From Ilyonectria destructans (taxonomy: Eukaryota; Ascomycota; Sordariomycetes; Hypocreales; Nectriaceae), in the NCBI GenBank assembly GCA_020740775.1, contig JAHEWK010000014.1:434001-498000 (forward strand): DNA of 64,000 nt. The letters run 5' to 3'. The position numbers were made by a program, and so were the translations under genes. The notes under the pieces were generated by a model. That model was not told the origin of the DNA. It made no database searches and worked only from the letters and a program-made list of their open reading frames with translations. Position 1 is the first letter of the stretch. Every line of letters begins with the position of its first letter. Positions 43,343-54,758 of this stretch are shown in pieces.

Positions 43343-43835
43343 CTAATCAACATCCTTCAAGGGCACCAACTCCAAGGACACTTCCCAAAACTTTATCGCT
43401 TTCGCCTCATCATATGCCCAGGTTGCATATCCAGTGCCGAGATCTCCACTTTCGGGGTTCCATCCGCCGATGACCTGGCAGTCTTCCAAGGTATAGCCCA
43501 CCTTTGCCCTCCAAATCCTTTGACAAAGCACCCCAAACAGTGTTGCAGCACCCTGTTCCGGGCTCTTGAAGAAGTGGAACATGTTCGACTTCTTGAGTCC
43601 TTCAATCGCCTTTGGTGAGACGTGTTTTTGAAGCCTAGTTTGAATACCTCCGGGATGCAAGGAAGGCGTGGAACTAACTGGCACTATAACGGCGCTCAAT
43701 CTCATTTCCTGTCCAAATGATGGCAGTCTTGCTCTGGCCGTATGCCGTCCACGGATGGTAAATTCCCTCGAGATTGAGGTTATCAAATTGGAATTCGAGG
43801 GCGCGATGCATACTCGAAGAAACGGAGACGACGCG
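43343..43835 (-). pseudogene. C-terminal half of a decayed short-chain dehydrogenase
   Basis: Reading the minus strand from about 43835, one frame gives RVVSVSSSMHRALEF then LNLEGIYHPWTAYGQSKTA and NEIERRYSA. These carry the SDR active-site Ser and the YxxxK motif (YGQSK, about 43742-43728). That frame stops at a TAG (43676-43674), and a TGA lies directly upstream at 43838-43836. The remainder continues in another frame as SLHPGGIQT, SPEQGAATLF, CQVIGGWN and YATWAYDEAKAIKFWEVSLEL to the stop at 43343. This is the usual end of retinol-dehydrogenase-like fungal SDRs. The Rossmann N-terminal half with its nucleotide loop is missing. At least two stops and one frame shift make this a relic. Confidence 0.8.
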
Positions 43836-44569
43836 TCATGGGAAAGCCGGAGTGGAGGAGGATAAGAGCGTACTTGGAAGCCATTTTGATGATGGTTTAT
43901 AATCAGGGGGTTGATGCAAGGAGGCAATGGAAGTGAGAAATGATGATTTATTTCCACCACAATTCTAGGAAGCGGATAGATACTTCTACAAAGCTGGGAT
44001 TAAAGTTGCCTCCCAGGAGAACCGGATGCAAGTATCTGGGCCCCGCGTCATCACCGGCCGTTGAAGTGGGTTTTCCGCATCCGCGTCCGCGTCCGCCCGC
44101 TGCCGCCCGCATCCGCATGGAAAAGCCGCTTGGTTCACTTATTGCCCTCAGTTTTAGCTTGCAACACCAGGATATAGCAGTGTAAGGTCTAGTTCTTGTC
44201 TCCATGATCTATTTCTATTTCAAGTCGCAATCCCAAGACCTAGCTCGTCTTCTCTCTCGTCGACCTGTTCATGCATCAATGCTGGAGAATTCTCGCCGTA
44301 ATTTAGCTGGAGCGATGGATGCAGGCGTTTCGTTCACAGTCTCATTAGCACCCAGCTCATAAAGTGAAATATCAGTGCACCGTAATCAACGCATCGAGCG
44401 ATTCAGCGTGTCGCATAAGTATGGGAAAAGTGGCTGACTACCTTGAGTTTGCTCCACTCATCCTGCATTTCTGGGCTAACAGAGCGTAATTACTACGTAG
44501 TCCGGAGAACCAGAAGGCGGTAACTCATAATTCCGAGCGAAAACGATCTGCCTGTATAATAAGCAGGCC
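43836..44569. other. Intergenic with GC hexamer-like tract
   Basis: 44075-44119 is a CCGC(A/G)TCCGC-type tract. Related CGTCCGCCCGC...CCGCATGG wording recurs inside the start of the next gene at about 44577-44600. Nothing else is supported. Confidence 0.5.
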
Positions 44570-46538
44570 ATGTCGCCGTCCGCCCGCTCATCCGCATGGT
44601 CCGCCCGCCCGCACGCCGCTCCTCACATCACCCAAGCCTCCTCCATTATGTCCGAGGCAAGACTGGCCTTCGCCGCCCGCGCTTGCTTGACCTGTCACAA
44701 GCAGAAGAGGAAATGCACCAAAGAGATTCCCGAATGCTCGCTCTGCCGGAAAAATGGGAGGCCCTGTCGCTACGGTGCCAGCACTAATCCCTCGACCGAA
44801 TCGGATACTTACCAGGCAGATGTCCCGCTGAGCCAGTGTGCCAGTAGAACTCCGCCTGTCTTCGCTTTGCAGGGCTCCATTGGACCTGGGCCTGGCCGGA
44901 CGAACATCCCAACGTCATTCTTTCTCGATTCCGACTATTTCCAAGAAGCAGGACATTCTGTGGACAGGGCTGTCCTCACTCTCCCGCCAGAGTTAGTGGG
45001 TGGCCTCGTAGGCCAACCACAGATACGGTACATCGTGGACATCTACTGCAACTCTATTCATACTTTCTTTCCAATTGGTAAAGTGTAGAACCTCTATTCC
45101 CTCGCTGCCAACATTAATTAACAATTCTCGTGGCACAGTATCTAAATTGCGATTGTACCAGGAACTTTCCATTTCCGGCGACAACCTCAATGCAGACACA
45201 ACATTGTTATTGATTGCGATGCAATTGCATACTCAACCAGTTGACAACATCGAGCCACCATATCAGGACGTTTACAGGACTGCAAAGGCCTGTTTTTCTT
45301 ATGTCGAGGCCAGCAACTTGTTCTCTGTTAGGCTACTGCAAGCCGCGTTGTTGATTGCCTTGTACGAAATCTCAAATGCCATCTATCCAGCTTCCTACCT
45401 CACCGTGGGACATTGTGCAAGACTGGGACATGCAATGGGATTCCACGACAGAAAACGGACTTTGCAGATGGTCCCGTCACCTAGTAAGAAATCAATACTG
45501 AATCCGCCGGTCTTGCTTCTAATTGAGACGCAGCTACCACGACGGAGTTGGAAGAACGACGAAGGGTATGGTGGGCCGTGATAATACTTGACAGGTAAGG
45601 ATTGAATTCCATTTGACCAGTATGATTTGTGATACTGTTGCTAAATTTCTAGATATGTCAACCTCGGCATCAAAAACCGCCCATTTGCCTGTGAGGATGC
45701 TCGTGTAGACGAATATCTACCTATCGACGACAAATTCTGGGACCGCGGGGTATGTTTTCCGCGGAAGGTTGCCCTCTATGATACTAATAACATGCGACAG
45801 GAACTCACATTAGTCCAACCCTTGGCTGTTTCTACGAGCACAACAGTACTTGTATCTCCTTTCGCTAGGTCTTGCCAAGCTGCACATTTGCTATCTCGCG
45901 TCCTACGCCACAGGGACAATAGCAATAGCGATATTGATGTTGATTTTACATATCAAGAGGCGATCCAACTTCATCGCACGGCAAAGGCTCTATACTCCAC
46001 GATATCGAACCAGTCCGAGGCACTAGTCGAGCGAATGTCGGATACTACGGCGCATTCAGTCTTCTGTACAGCCATGGCTCTGTGCTTCAGCGCGCTGCTC
46101 ACCCTTTACGATATGTATTGTTGCATCGAGCACATGGACGCTGATCAAATGGGAAATCCGAGCCTCGTCGAGATGCTTGAGATAGCTATCTCGGGTTTAA
46201 AGGAAGTATCTGCTGAAGTGGTTAATTTTTCAAGGCGCGTTCAGGCAATCATAGAGTTGGGGGGGATGCTGCGAACGACACCGCTGATATGCGATTGCCT
46301 ATACCAAGCTGCGACAACCTATCTATGGTACTTTGAGGAGACTTGGAATGAAGAGAATCTTCTAGTCGTCTCAAACATCAAAAATGTCCTAGATACTCTC
46401 GGGACAAGATGGAAATTGCCAGGTACGCAATGTGTTGGAAACTTCTATCATTTGTCAGTGCTAAACTCAGTCTTAGGAAAGTATACCCGGCTTCTTGAGG
46501 AATACCAAGAAAGGAAGGAAAGGAGTAGGAACGGATGA
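44570..46538 (+). CDS. Zn2Cys6 fungal transcription factor
   Basis: Exons 44570-45077, 45139-45483, 45534-45594, 45653-45749 and 45801-46538 give 582 residues. The binuclear cluster is complete: CLTCHKQKRKC then CSLCRKNGRPC, spaced C-x2-C-x6-C-x6-C-x2-C-x6-C, at about residues 39-66. The fungal-specific middle domain follows (VDIYCNSIHTFFPIG joined to VSKLRLYQEL, then LLQAALLIALYEISNAIYP, LGHAMGFHDR, and TELEERRRVWWAVIILDR across introns 2-3, and NLGIKNRPFACED). The alternative ATG at residue 27 (MSEARLAF) lies nearer the cluster, and the first 26 codons consist partly of CCGC-type repeats, so the true start is uncertain. It is probably a nuclear DNA-binding activator; its target is unknown. 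It may once have been paired with the neighbouring SDR relic. Confidence 0.88.
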
Positions 46539-48956
46539 CGAAGTAGGATAATGTATCAGTAGCCTTCGTGCGATTTTAAATTATATGCAAGAAGTTGGAA
46601 GAACAAGCTTCCATATCTAAGAAGTGACATCATCCATATAGCTCTAGACAAGATTGAGTAGATATTCGTAATCTCGTCTTCAGTGAGAATGACATCTTTC
46701 TTTGAGCAATATGCGTGTTGGATAAGTGGCTGTCGTAAATAATGTAGGCCTCTGTTACACTACGGATTAACGGAGTGTTCATTTCACTTTTACTATAGCC
46801 GTCAACGCGATAGGAACCATGAATTAGATTTCTCAAGAAACAAAGGCGCAAAGGAAGTCCTCGAGGGAATAATCCTCATCCGCAGTGTGGAAATCATTGT
46901 CTAATGTATCTTCCAATGCCTTGAATATTCTCATTACACAGGGTATTAATATACACGATCCAGGGTAAGATAAGTCTAAGGGGCATTCAGATAGTCTGTA
47001 GAATCCTCTAGGTCACGTGCGGACCGATGACGCTGGCGCAATAAACCAAAGGACGAATTCGCGGTTTCTGGTGTGGGCGGAGTGCGCAATAGGTGAATTC
47101 CTAGTTGGTTAGATAGCAGACGGGCTAATAATCTTTCCGCCACAGGGGCATTGGTATACTAATTAGTTGGCTAGTACATAAAGGGGGGCAAATATGGTCG
47201 CTGAGACCTGTCCAATGCCAGGATTCTTTATTCGAGAACCAGAAATTGCTGTGTCAGGGCCCAGCCGAGCATCTTGGTCACATGCTGTGCACCGACGACA
47301 CTGTCTTGTAAGTCGCAGAAGAAACCAAGCCTCACCGCCTCAAGGGCTAGCTTCAATATACAGCGTGTTCGGGTGTCAATCTATCCTGATCCGACCCGCG
47401 CCTGGTGTGGGTGGGCGGTAGTAGGGTGGTAGTTGGCAATACAAACGGCCCACCAATTTAGGGCTTATCAGGCAAAGGTGCGTCTAGAGCGGCACGCCTG
47501 CAGGTTATAGAGGGACGCCGGGTGGCATGACACGGCGATGTAGTACTTCCCACTGTGTCTCGGCCTGTCGGTGTGTGAGGGGTTAACCAGGCTGAGCTGA
47601 AGGACACGCACCGGTGAAGAAGGATAGGACAGCAGTCAAGAAGGGAGGCGAGAGAACAAAGCTAACGAAGGTTAAAGACATGGGAAAAGAAAAAAAAAGA
47701 ACGAACGAGTCCAGCCACACTGTTCCAGAAGCCCCCAGGTCGCCATGCCAGTCTTGGCGAGGTCTGTGGTTAGGTATGCTTCCTCCCGCGTTTAGCGCAC
47801 ACCGGCCTGTGTAGGTACTACTACGAAGATGGGGGTGGTCATTAAGCCCTGTAGAACTGGCAGGAAGCAAGAAAGCATCGATGAACTAAAAGCAAATCTT
47901 CAAGGGGGTGCCTAGGCCTTCGAAGCCGATGTCTTCGATTGAGCTCAGACATGAGGCGTACTCTGAGCTGGTGGCTTAGCTGAAATACGGGAATTCGAAA
48001 CAATGATGACCCGGGTCAAGAGCCCTAAAAAGCAGACAAAGTGAGACCGGGCTGGCAACGCGGGATGACTGCTATGTGTGAAGGGACTGGCCAATCTTGG
48101 GACGTCACCACACCCTGACTCCTCAACCAAAATTGAAGCTCAACCCGGCGCATGCATGTGTATCAGGGCCCGGTGACATAATGACGCTGTTCAGCGACGT
48201 TGCACGACCTTCACATTGGGGGGGGAAGCAGGGCGAGACAACTGCACTGCTGCAGCCACTTTAATCGCCCTGGACCATCAGAGGAAACCCATCGGCAATG
48301 ACCATCGGCAAACCTCAATTCTCAGCCCTTTCCAAAGCGTCATCCCCTCGTGACTCTGGGCTAGCGTTTGAACCAATTATATATACTTCAATGTATTTGT
48401 CTCACCCAACGAGCTCCGCGGAGTTGCACACCGCGTCTAGCCTGCGGGCGCTCGGCTTTGGTGAATGGGTAGGCATATCATATGCAGTTGTCCTCCCGCC
48501 AGGTCATTTGTTTCCTCTTCACCCCTCAATCCACGATGACTTCATGCTTTGTGTCTGCCATTCGTTATCTGTTCATGTCTATACCCTTGTTATCCGTCCC
48601 GTTCTCTCCCGTCTCTGCATTGCGTTCTCTCTTCTCCCGCCTTGGACCTGTTTGGTCTCGCTTACATCTCTTCTCATTTCATGAGAGCTGTCACATTCTT
48701 GCTTCTTTTACGCCCGGAATCTGCACGGCCGTCTCCCGTTGTTTCCTCTCTTGGCATCTCCCAAACGTCATCCAATGAAGCCGGTGTGGGATGACATCGG
48801 CAGCCGTCGCGACCACAATAAGTGCTTCTTTCTGGCACAGCCGCAAAAGTGGTCCTCGCCATGTTATATAAAGCCCACATTCCTGTTCTCCGCCTTGGAT
48901 TTTGATGCTTGGTCCCAATCATCATCCCATCTCGCCTTCCCTTTCTATCGCGCTCA
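46539..48956. other. Intergenic, no supported gene apart from a promoter at its right end
   Basis: AT-rich to about 47000, then mixed. 48298-48800 is pyrimidine-rich on the plus strand with overlapping frames lacking any domain. A strong TATATAAA box lies at 48865-48872, ahead of the small gene at 48957. Confidence 0.4.
48858..48872 (+). promoter_or_regulatory. TATA box of small gene, shared 15-mer
   Basis: GCCATGTTATATAAA lies 85 bases before the ATG at 48957. The identical 15 bases occur at 54288-54302 before the other small gene. Confidence 0.55.
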
Positions 48957-49316
48957 ATGTCCCCGGCTCAAACCCCTTCTCAAAGTTCAAAGAAAGCCAA
49001 CACAGTCATGGCCAAAGACAGTGATGCCGATTCAATGAATGTAAATGTCAGCGATATGTGCGAGTAAGGAGTGCTAAATTTCCCGCAAGGCTTGGAGTAT
49101 AGAACTAATTTTCACAGGTGTTGCGAGCTTCACACTACTCCTGACGGTCCATCCTCTCAAGCCGAACGCTTAGCAGCATTCGCTAAAGATGATGAGCTCG
49201 CCATTTTGCTTTTCATGTGCAAGATTGCCGTGTCTGAACAAGTTACCAAGGGCGAGACCACTTGCACCTCCTCGGACGCCAAGGACAAACGCAAGGGCTC
49301 TCAAGACAAGTCTTAG
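48957..49316 (+). CDS. Small hypothetical protein, two exons
   Basis: Exon 1 is 48957-49063 and exon 2 is 49118-49316; the 54-base intron has donor GTAAGG, an ACTAAT branch and acceptor CACAG, phase 2. The product has 101 residues. An in-frame ATG at 49011 would start it at MAKDSDADSM. Exon 2 begins with CCE, then LHTTPDGPSS, a hydrophobic-amphipathic stretch ELAILLFMCKIAV and a K/D/S-rich end. No signal peptide is seen. Intron quality and the TATA box at 48865 support a gene; no family is recognised. See the similar gene at 54419. Confidence 0.6.
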
Positions 49317-52300
49317 TTCTGCTAGTCAGTGTGTGCTTTAGCCTCCACCATTGCGGCTGGCTGCGGCTCGTGGCAGGACCGAGACTGCCACTTACGTCTG
49401 GAATACTGTGTTAAATTTTGAAGATGAGAAGGATCGCCTAGGGCACATGGTCATCTTTGTTTTTACCGGTGGTAGGCATATCCGACATGTGGACATTGTC
49501 GTGCCGACTGGACGGGTGTCTTCAATATCAAGGGGTCGGAGCAGATTTGGATCATGGGTTTCAGTCCAGACAAACGGAATGGTGTTTTACAATAGTAACG
49601 GCACTTGAGCAGCATGCTATTGGACAATTTGGAGAGCTCCATGCAATCTTTGCGTGATATCAAGCCGGAATCCTCGTAGAGACTATCACTTCTCCGTCTC
49701 CAATTTCCCGGCGTCGCGATATCTGTGTGTGCTACAATTTGCACACCTAAGCTCGCGCTCCGAGTCTAAAGGCAATCATCCACAACGCACATAACACAGC
49801 AGGTTAAGAAAGTTCATCCCCATGGGTCCCCATGGGACTTATTTTTAGTATTTATTCTTCTTGACAATCATTTCATTTCATTTATTATACCAATATCCAA
49901 TACTTCGGGTGGCCTTTGGCCTAAGCGTGTTCCATTTAACGGTGCATGGTAGGTACATTGGTTTAGCTGGGCCTCAGGTGAGAGGACTTGTACCTGTGTG
50001 CGAATAGCAATATTTTACTCCATTGGAGACACGGCTCATCTAAGCGTCGTCGGGTCCTGACCTGTCTTTCCTGGTTGGCTAATGGTGGTGTGAGCCCGCG
50101 TTACAGTGCAGATCAGCAGAGGGGGAGACATTACCACTTTGAATGACGTTGTCTCATTCAGTACATCAAATGAAACCTAGCTGCAGGGGGCCAACGCCCG
50201 ACGACTATGGACTCGTCATACCTTCGAGAATGCTCCTGTCCCGACTTGGAGGTTGGGTCAATGCTCAAGACGGGGATCTATGCACCCAAGCGGCAAAGTC
50301 GGGATGCGGCCAACCCGGCTTGGGCAGTATACTCTGTACGGTCAGACGATAGTCAGCAAAGAAGTCCTTTGTCTCTAGGGGGTTGAGCCTGCAGACAATA
50401 CCCCTGCCAACGGTGTACTGAGAAAGATTGAAGTTCTCTTTGCATTCATCGTGTTTACCCCGTGCGAAACGTATCCCTAGCTCTAATTATGTCAACTCCC
50501 TTTGTGCGACACGAAAAAGAAAATACGGGCATTCTCAAAGCTTGGCTGCATTTTAATATCCCTGGACACTCCCGTTTGGCGTGTCTATCAGTTAGAAAAA
50601 TTCGTAAGATTAACTCCTTTATATTGCATAATTAACCCTGAAACTGGGCTTCTCAGGGACCAATCTAACATGCAGGACCTGCAGTGGCTCAGTGCGTGAT
50701 CTGACACGTGGAGCCCTATGAGGATAGCGGAGCTCATTTGTCTATGTGTACTACACAGTTGGCGACGGCGTGAAAAGGAAAACCTCGGATGAAACACAAT
50801 CCCTAATATTATCGTGTCTAGAAGAGAGATTACGTATTATCTTTTAATTACCGGGTGTGCTCTGTGGAGCAACGAGGGGAAGTAGGAGAGCGCACATCGG
50901 TGCGGGATGAGGGTAGATTCCAAACCCAGACCTAGTTCAAAACCTGGCAATCTCACTTCCATGGGACCGGCAACATGTGGTAGCAGGACCAACAGATAAT
51001 CTAGCGTCTCCACCGCTTTAATAATGAGGCTGACGGTTTGGGGTCCGACATGGCAAACATGTTCGTCTCGATTTCCCCAACCTTCTACTAGGCTCCAGCA
51101 TGCAAGCATGCGCCCCCAAGTCCTGCAAGTAAGACCCCCTGGGGTAGAGTAACAGCGTTTTTGCAAGCGATAGACAACCGGGAATTGATCGATTGTGCGA
51201 GGCACAGGGGCTGCTACGATTCCGCTGTCGTTTTCATTCGTTTTCATTCATCAACGCGTGCGTAGGTGGCTAAGACGGAGTCTCTCCGCGTGTCATTTGA
51301 AATCCCAACAACACACACAAAAAACAAGCGACGCCATTGGACAACTTCGGGCGAGATGGCTGGAAGCAAGCCCTGAAATCGACACAAAGCCAAGGAGGTC
51401 AGCGGCCGGAGACCCGGTTCCGACGGGTGAAACACGGCCAACTTAGCTGCGCCGATGAGCCTTGGCCAGCGAATCAACGGAAACCGGTCAAGAAACTGAA
51501 GACATTTACAGACGTTGACTGAGGCTAGTCAAAACCTAGAGACACGGCACGAGGTCAACCGGTGGGGAGGCTAGAGCTGGGTTGGAATGATGTTTAACCA
51601 GGATCCCAGATCCGGGGAGGCGAGATCTGCCTTGGGTGCAAAAGTCCCAAGGTAGTCATGAGCTTAAAAAATGGCATTTCCATGTCTGTTTCCGGTCGAT
51701 TGCGGCGGGGAGGCGGATGGCGCAGTCTCGGATGGGGCCCAGATGGGGTCGTGATGACGACTCAGGCTACGAGGGAGCGCCATCGTTAGGTGAGTTCGCC
51801 AAGCCTCGACGTGTGCTGGCCATCGCTGTCGTACGGGGCTCTCACCTGCCATGATTCAATGGTTTGGCTGGGCGCTTCCAGCTCTAGAATCTCCACAGGC
51901 GAATAACAAAGGTGGTTGTCCGCAGCCATACCGTACATGGCGTGGTTGCCGGGACTCCCGACTCCTGGCTCCCGAGGGACGTGAATGGAACTCCGTAGAA
52001 AATACACTTGGAGGGCGTCAATGCAGGCCGGGGTCTTGCGGCTCGTTCACTATGGCTATGGCCAACAAAGCGGCAGCCTTGGGTTTTGGCCCGCGGGGCC
52101 CCCAGCCCCCTTTACCTTGTCTGCCAACAGTGTCACGCACATCCATCCCTCTGTCAGTCTCACTCTTGCCAGCAACCCCCCAGGTTTCGGCCGGTCTGTG
52201 TTCTAGACTCCTTCATCCTCCTCTTGAATCATCATACACGGTCCTGACTATTCGTCCATCGGCTTTCCTCTTCTCCCAACCTCTCGTCTTGCTTCTTTTG

Positions 52301-52672
52301 GTTTCTGGCACGACAGGAGTGGCTTCGCAAGCTGCTAGATGCGTGTCTTGCGTTGCAGCGGCGTATGTTTCTCGTCGCGTGCCCTGCGTTGTGATGACAG
52401 TTCGTTGTCCGTCGGCTCGCGTCACGACTCCGCCTCCCGTGGGCGCGTCTACATATGAATACACGGGGTGCTGATCTCGCGTTGAAGCGGGGATCAAATG
52501 ACGACTATCATTCAAATACGGCATCGCTTCTCTCGCTTTGATGCCCTAGCTCTCTATCTTTCAAACAGTTGACACGGCTAGTTCCCTTCTCCCACTCCCT
52601 CGAGACGTCCAGCCAACACTATTCGAGTCAAGCCCTTCCCGAGACAAAACGAGCAAGAAGGATCTCTTCAAC

Positions 52673-52852
52673 ATGGCATCCTCTACGAAGGCTGAACGTG
52701 GTGGTGTTGAGTTGGTGCTGTAAGTCTCCCGACTTCTGTTCTTTCCTGTCTCTCCTGCTTCCCCTTCCCCTGTCTCGTTGCAGCCCGACAGTCAGGGCAC
52801 TTTACTAAAACGCGACGGCCCAGGACGGAAAGCGATCAACGAGAGGAAATGA
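52673..52852 (+). CDS. Possible micro-gene of 35 codons with one intron
   Basis: ATG at 52673 follows a long pyrimidine-rich leader. Exon 1 (52673-52719) ends at a perfect GTAAGT donor, and the intron has a long pyrimidine tract. With the acceptor CGACAG at 52791 the frame runs to TGA 52850-52852 and encodes 35 residues (MASSTKAERGGVELVL then QGTLLKRDGPGRKAINERK). The nearer acceptor GTTGCAG at 52783 gives only 23 residues. It may be a short peptide gene, an upstream frame, or the spliced leader of a non-coding RNA. Confidence 0.3.
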
Positions 52853-54287
52853 CAGACGGTTCCATTTCAGTTCCGATGAGCTGCTTCCTCCTGATCTCAG
52901 CAAACGATCCCATCAACGCCAAAAGACTTGGCTGCCCCAAACTACTCCAGCCAGTTATAGTGCCAGTTCATCACCGACGTTAACAATAACAAACTGAAAA
53001 TAGCTCGGTATACTCGAGGTGGTATACTTCGCCGTAGCTTCACGGTTCTCTGGCTATTTTCAATGGATTCGTTTGGGAGTTGGATCGGTTGGCTAGAGGA
53101 GGCTTTGGGAAACTGAGGACACGGAGCAAGGAGCTAGGCGGTTACTAGGATACCATACCGTGGCTTCGGTCTTTTTATGTCCTTTGTAGTCACAATATCT
53201 TGCGCTACTAGTTGGTTTCAATAATTGGGATAGTTAAGATCCCTCCTTCCAGCGTTGCGATTCCCCACGTTCGGGCTTGATGCATTTGGTACGACTTATT
53301 ACAGTTGCCAGCTTGTGCTACGGTACCTGCGGCCCTGCTAACGTTATAAGATTGGCGAAGGCTATAGCCCCGCCGTTTTTCGATTTCCAAAAATCGACCT
53401 TGTGGCTATGCTAGTTGTGGATTGACGCAGGCTACCTTGCCAGTTCCCAAGGCAGACTATTCCATCCAGGAACCGCCGGTGGCTCATTTCATTTCCATAG
53501 CCTACCAAGTAGTTGCTAACTGGATGTTATCCCCGAATGCTTGCATATTCCGAATCTCCTCCGGTTTCTAGACCCTGGTTGTACACACGCACGTATTCGT
53601 AATGGCCGGTGCGACACGAATGGCCGGACAGCGCTAACAAGGCCTTACAAAGAAGCGAGATTTTAGTGTGCGTGCGCCGCACGATGCCAGGGTGACATGG
53701 GCCGTTAATATAATTTCTTCCACTCCGTACCATTCTGTGGGGGACGATCTTCTTAGAGGATGATCGCCCAGACGCCAGAGCAATAAGTAAGGGCGCCGCG
53801 GCGGGTAGGGGGACCCCGGAGGCCTGTCGGGCTAGGGATGTAGGGCGGAGGTTAGGTACCTATCCACACACCATCCAGATCCTAGCCAGATCGCCCGCTG
53901 CAGGCTTCTCTCGCCCGCCAAGTCCGAAGTCCCAATGCTGCTTTTTGCTGTCTTCGGCGGCAACCCGTTTGGGCCAACTCGAGTGTCTGCCTTCCTGTTT
54001 AGCATCTCTCAAGCGACAACGATGAAGCGTGTGTTCCCAGCAGGCAATGGCCCGTGCGTTGAGTGGCATTAGCTTGGCCCTACGCTTATTTGGTAGGCGA
54101 TAGGTCACAACTCACAATACACACCCAGCCAGCTCATCGTCATGCCTCTTTTTTCTTTTTCTTTTTGCTTTTTCCCCCTTATATTATTTTTTGCTCGATG
54201 AACCAACGCAGCTGTTAGTGCGTTTAGGAGTAAGTCAGCTTGTCGACAACGAACGCCCCATGGACTCGAGGAGTCTGACCAAGTCTT

Positions 54288-54302
54288 GCCATGTTATATA
54301 AA
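54288..54302 (+). promoter_or_regulatory. TATA box of small gene, shared 15-mer
   Basis: GCCATGTTATATAAA, identical to 48858-48872, lies about 117 bases before the ATG at 54419. Confidence 0.55.
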
Positions 54303-54418
54303 TACGGCCCCACGATCCCTTGGGTCTTTGTCTCGGGCATTCAGTTCTTATATTTCAGAGTCTCCTTTCGCATTAGTTAGTCGCTCGAAATTGCCAAGCA
54401 CAACACACCTCCTATCAG

Positions 54419-54758
54419 ATGGCGAACGACGACGCATCCTCAGTTCAGGTGAACCTCAGCACCACTTCTCAGTATGCTCCTAGCCCTATCCCCCTTGCTA
54501 CTACAAGTTACTATGTCGAGATTTCTGACTAAGGCATATAAAAGGTGTGGCGACAATGACGTTGAGGTTGAACCAACGCGCGAGAGTCCAGTGGATAAAG
54601 ACTCCATTGTGCAGGGCTTCCTAAGCCGCAAAGACCGACCTTGGTTCCCTGCGCCGCCTCCTCCCCCGCCTCCTCCACCACCGTCGGGCGCGACGAGCGG
54701 GGACACGACACCAGACAACTCCAGCACCGACGGCGACACCGAGCCGGCGGCAGTTTGA
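54419..54758 (+). CDS. Small hypothetical protein with polyproline run, two exons
   Basis: Exon 1 is 54419-54471 and exon 2 is 54545-54758; intron 54472-54544 has donor GTATGC, branch TGACTAA and acceptor AAAAG, phase 2. The product has 88 residues: MANDDASSVQVNLSTTSQ, then CGDNDVEVEPTRES, FLSRKDRPWFPAPP, a run of about ten Pro and an acidic S/T/D-rich end. No signal peptide or membrane segment is seen. The polyproline run could bind SH3 or profilin-type partners, which is inference. The first 20 residues and the intron position resemble the gene at 48957. No known family is recognised. Confidence 0.55.

Larger units (their letters stand above)
49317..54418. other. Long intergenic stretch, no supported gene except a possible micro-gene
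   Basis: Five kilobases of mixed composition. Frames at 49351-49608, 51195-51522 and 51851-52474 show no known domain and no consistent splice-linked continuation. 52040-52560 is C/T-rich. The micro-gene candidate at 52673 is listed separately. A TATA box at 54295-54302 belongs to the gene at 54419. Confidence 0.4.

Noticed and set aside
51851..52474. 207-codon plus-strand frame
   Set aside because: Low-complexity C/T-rich DNA; no recognisable motif or supporting intron structure.
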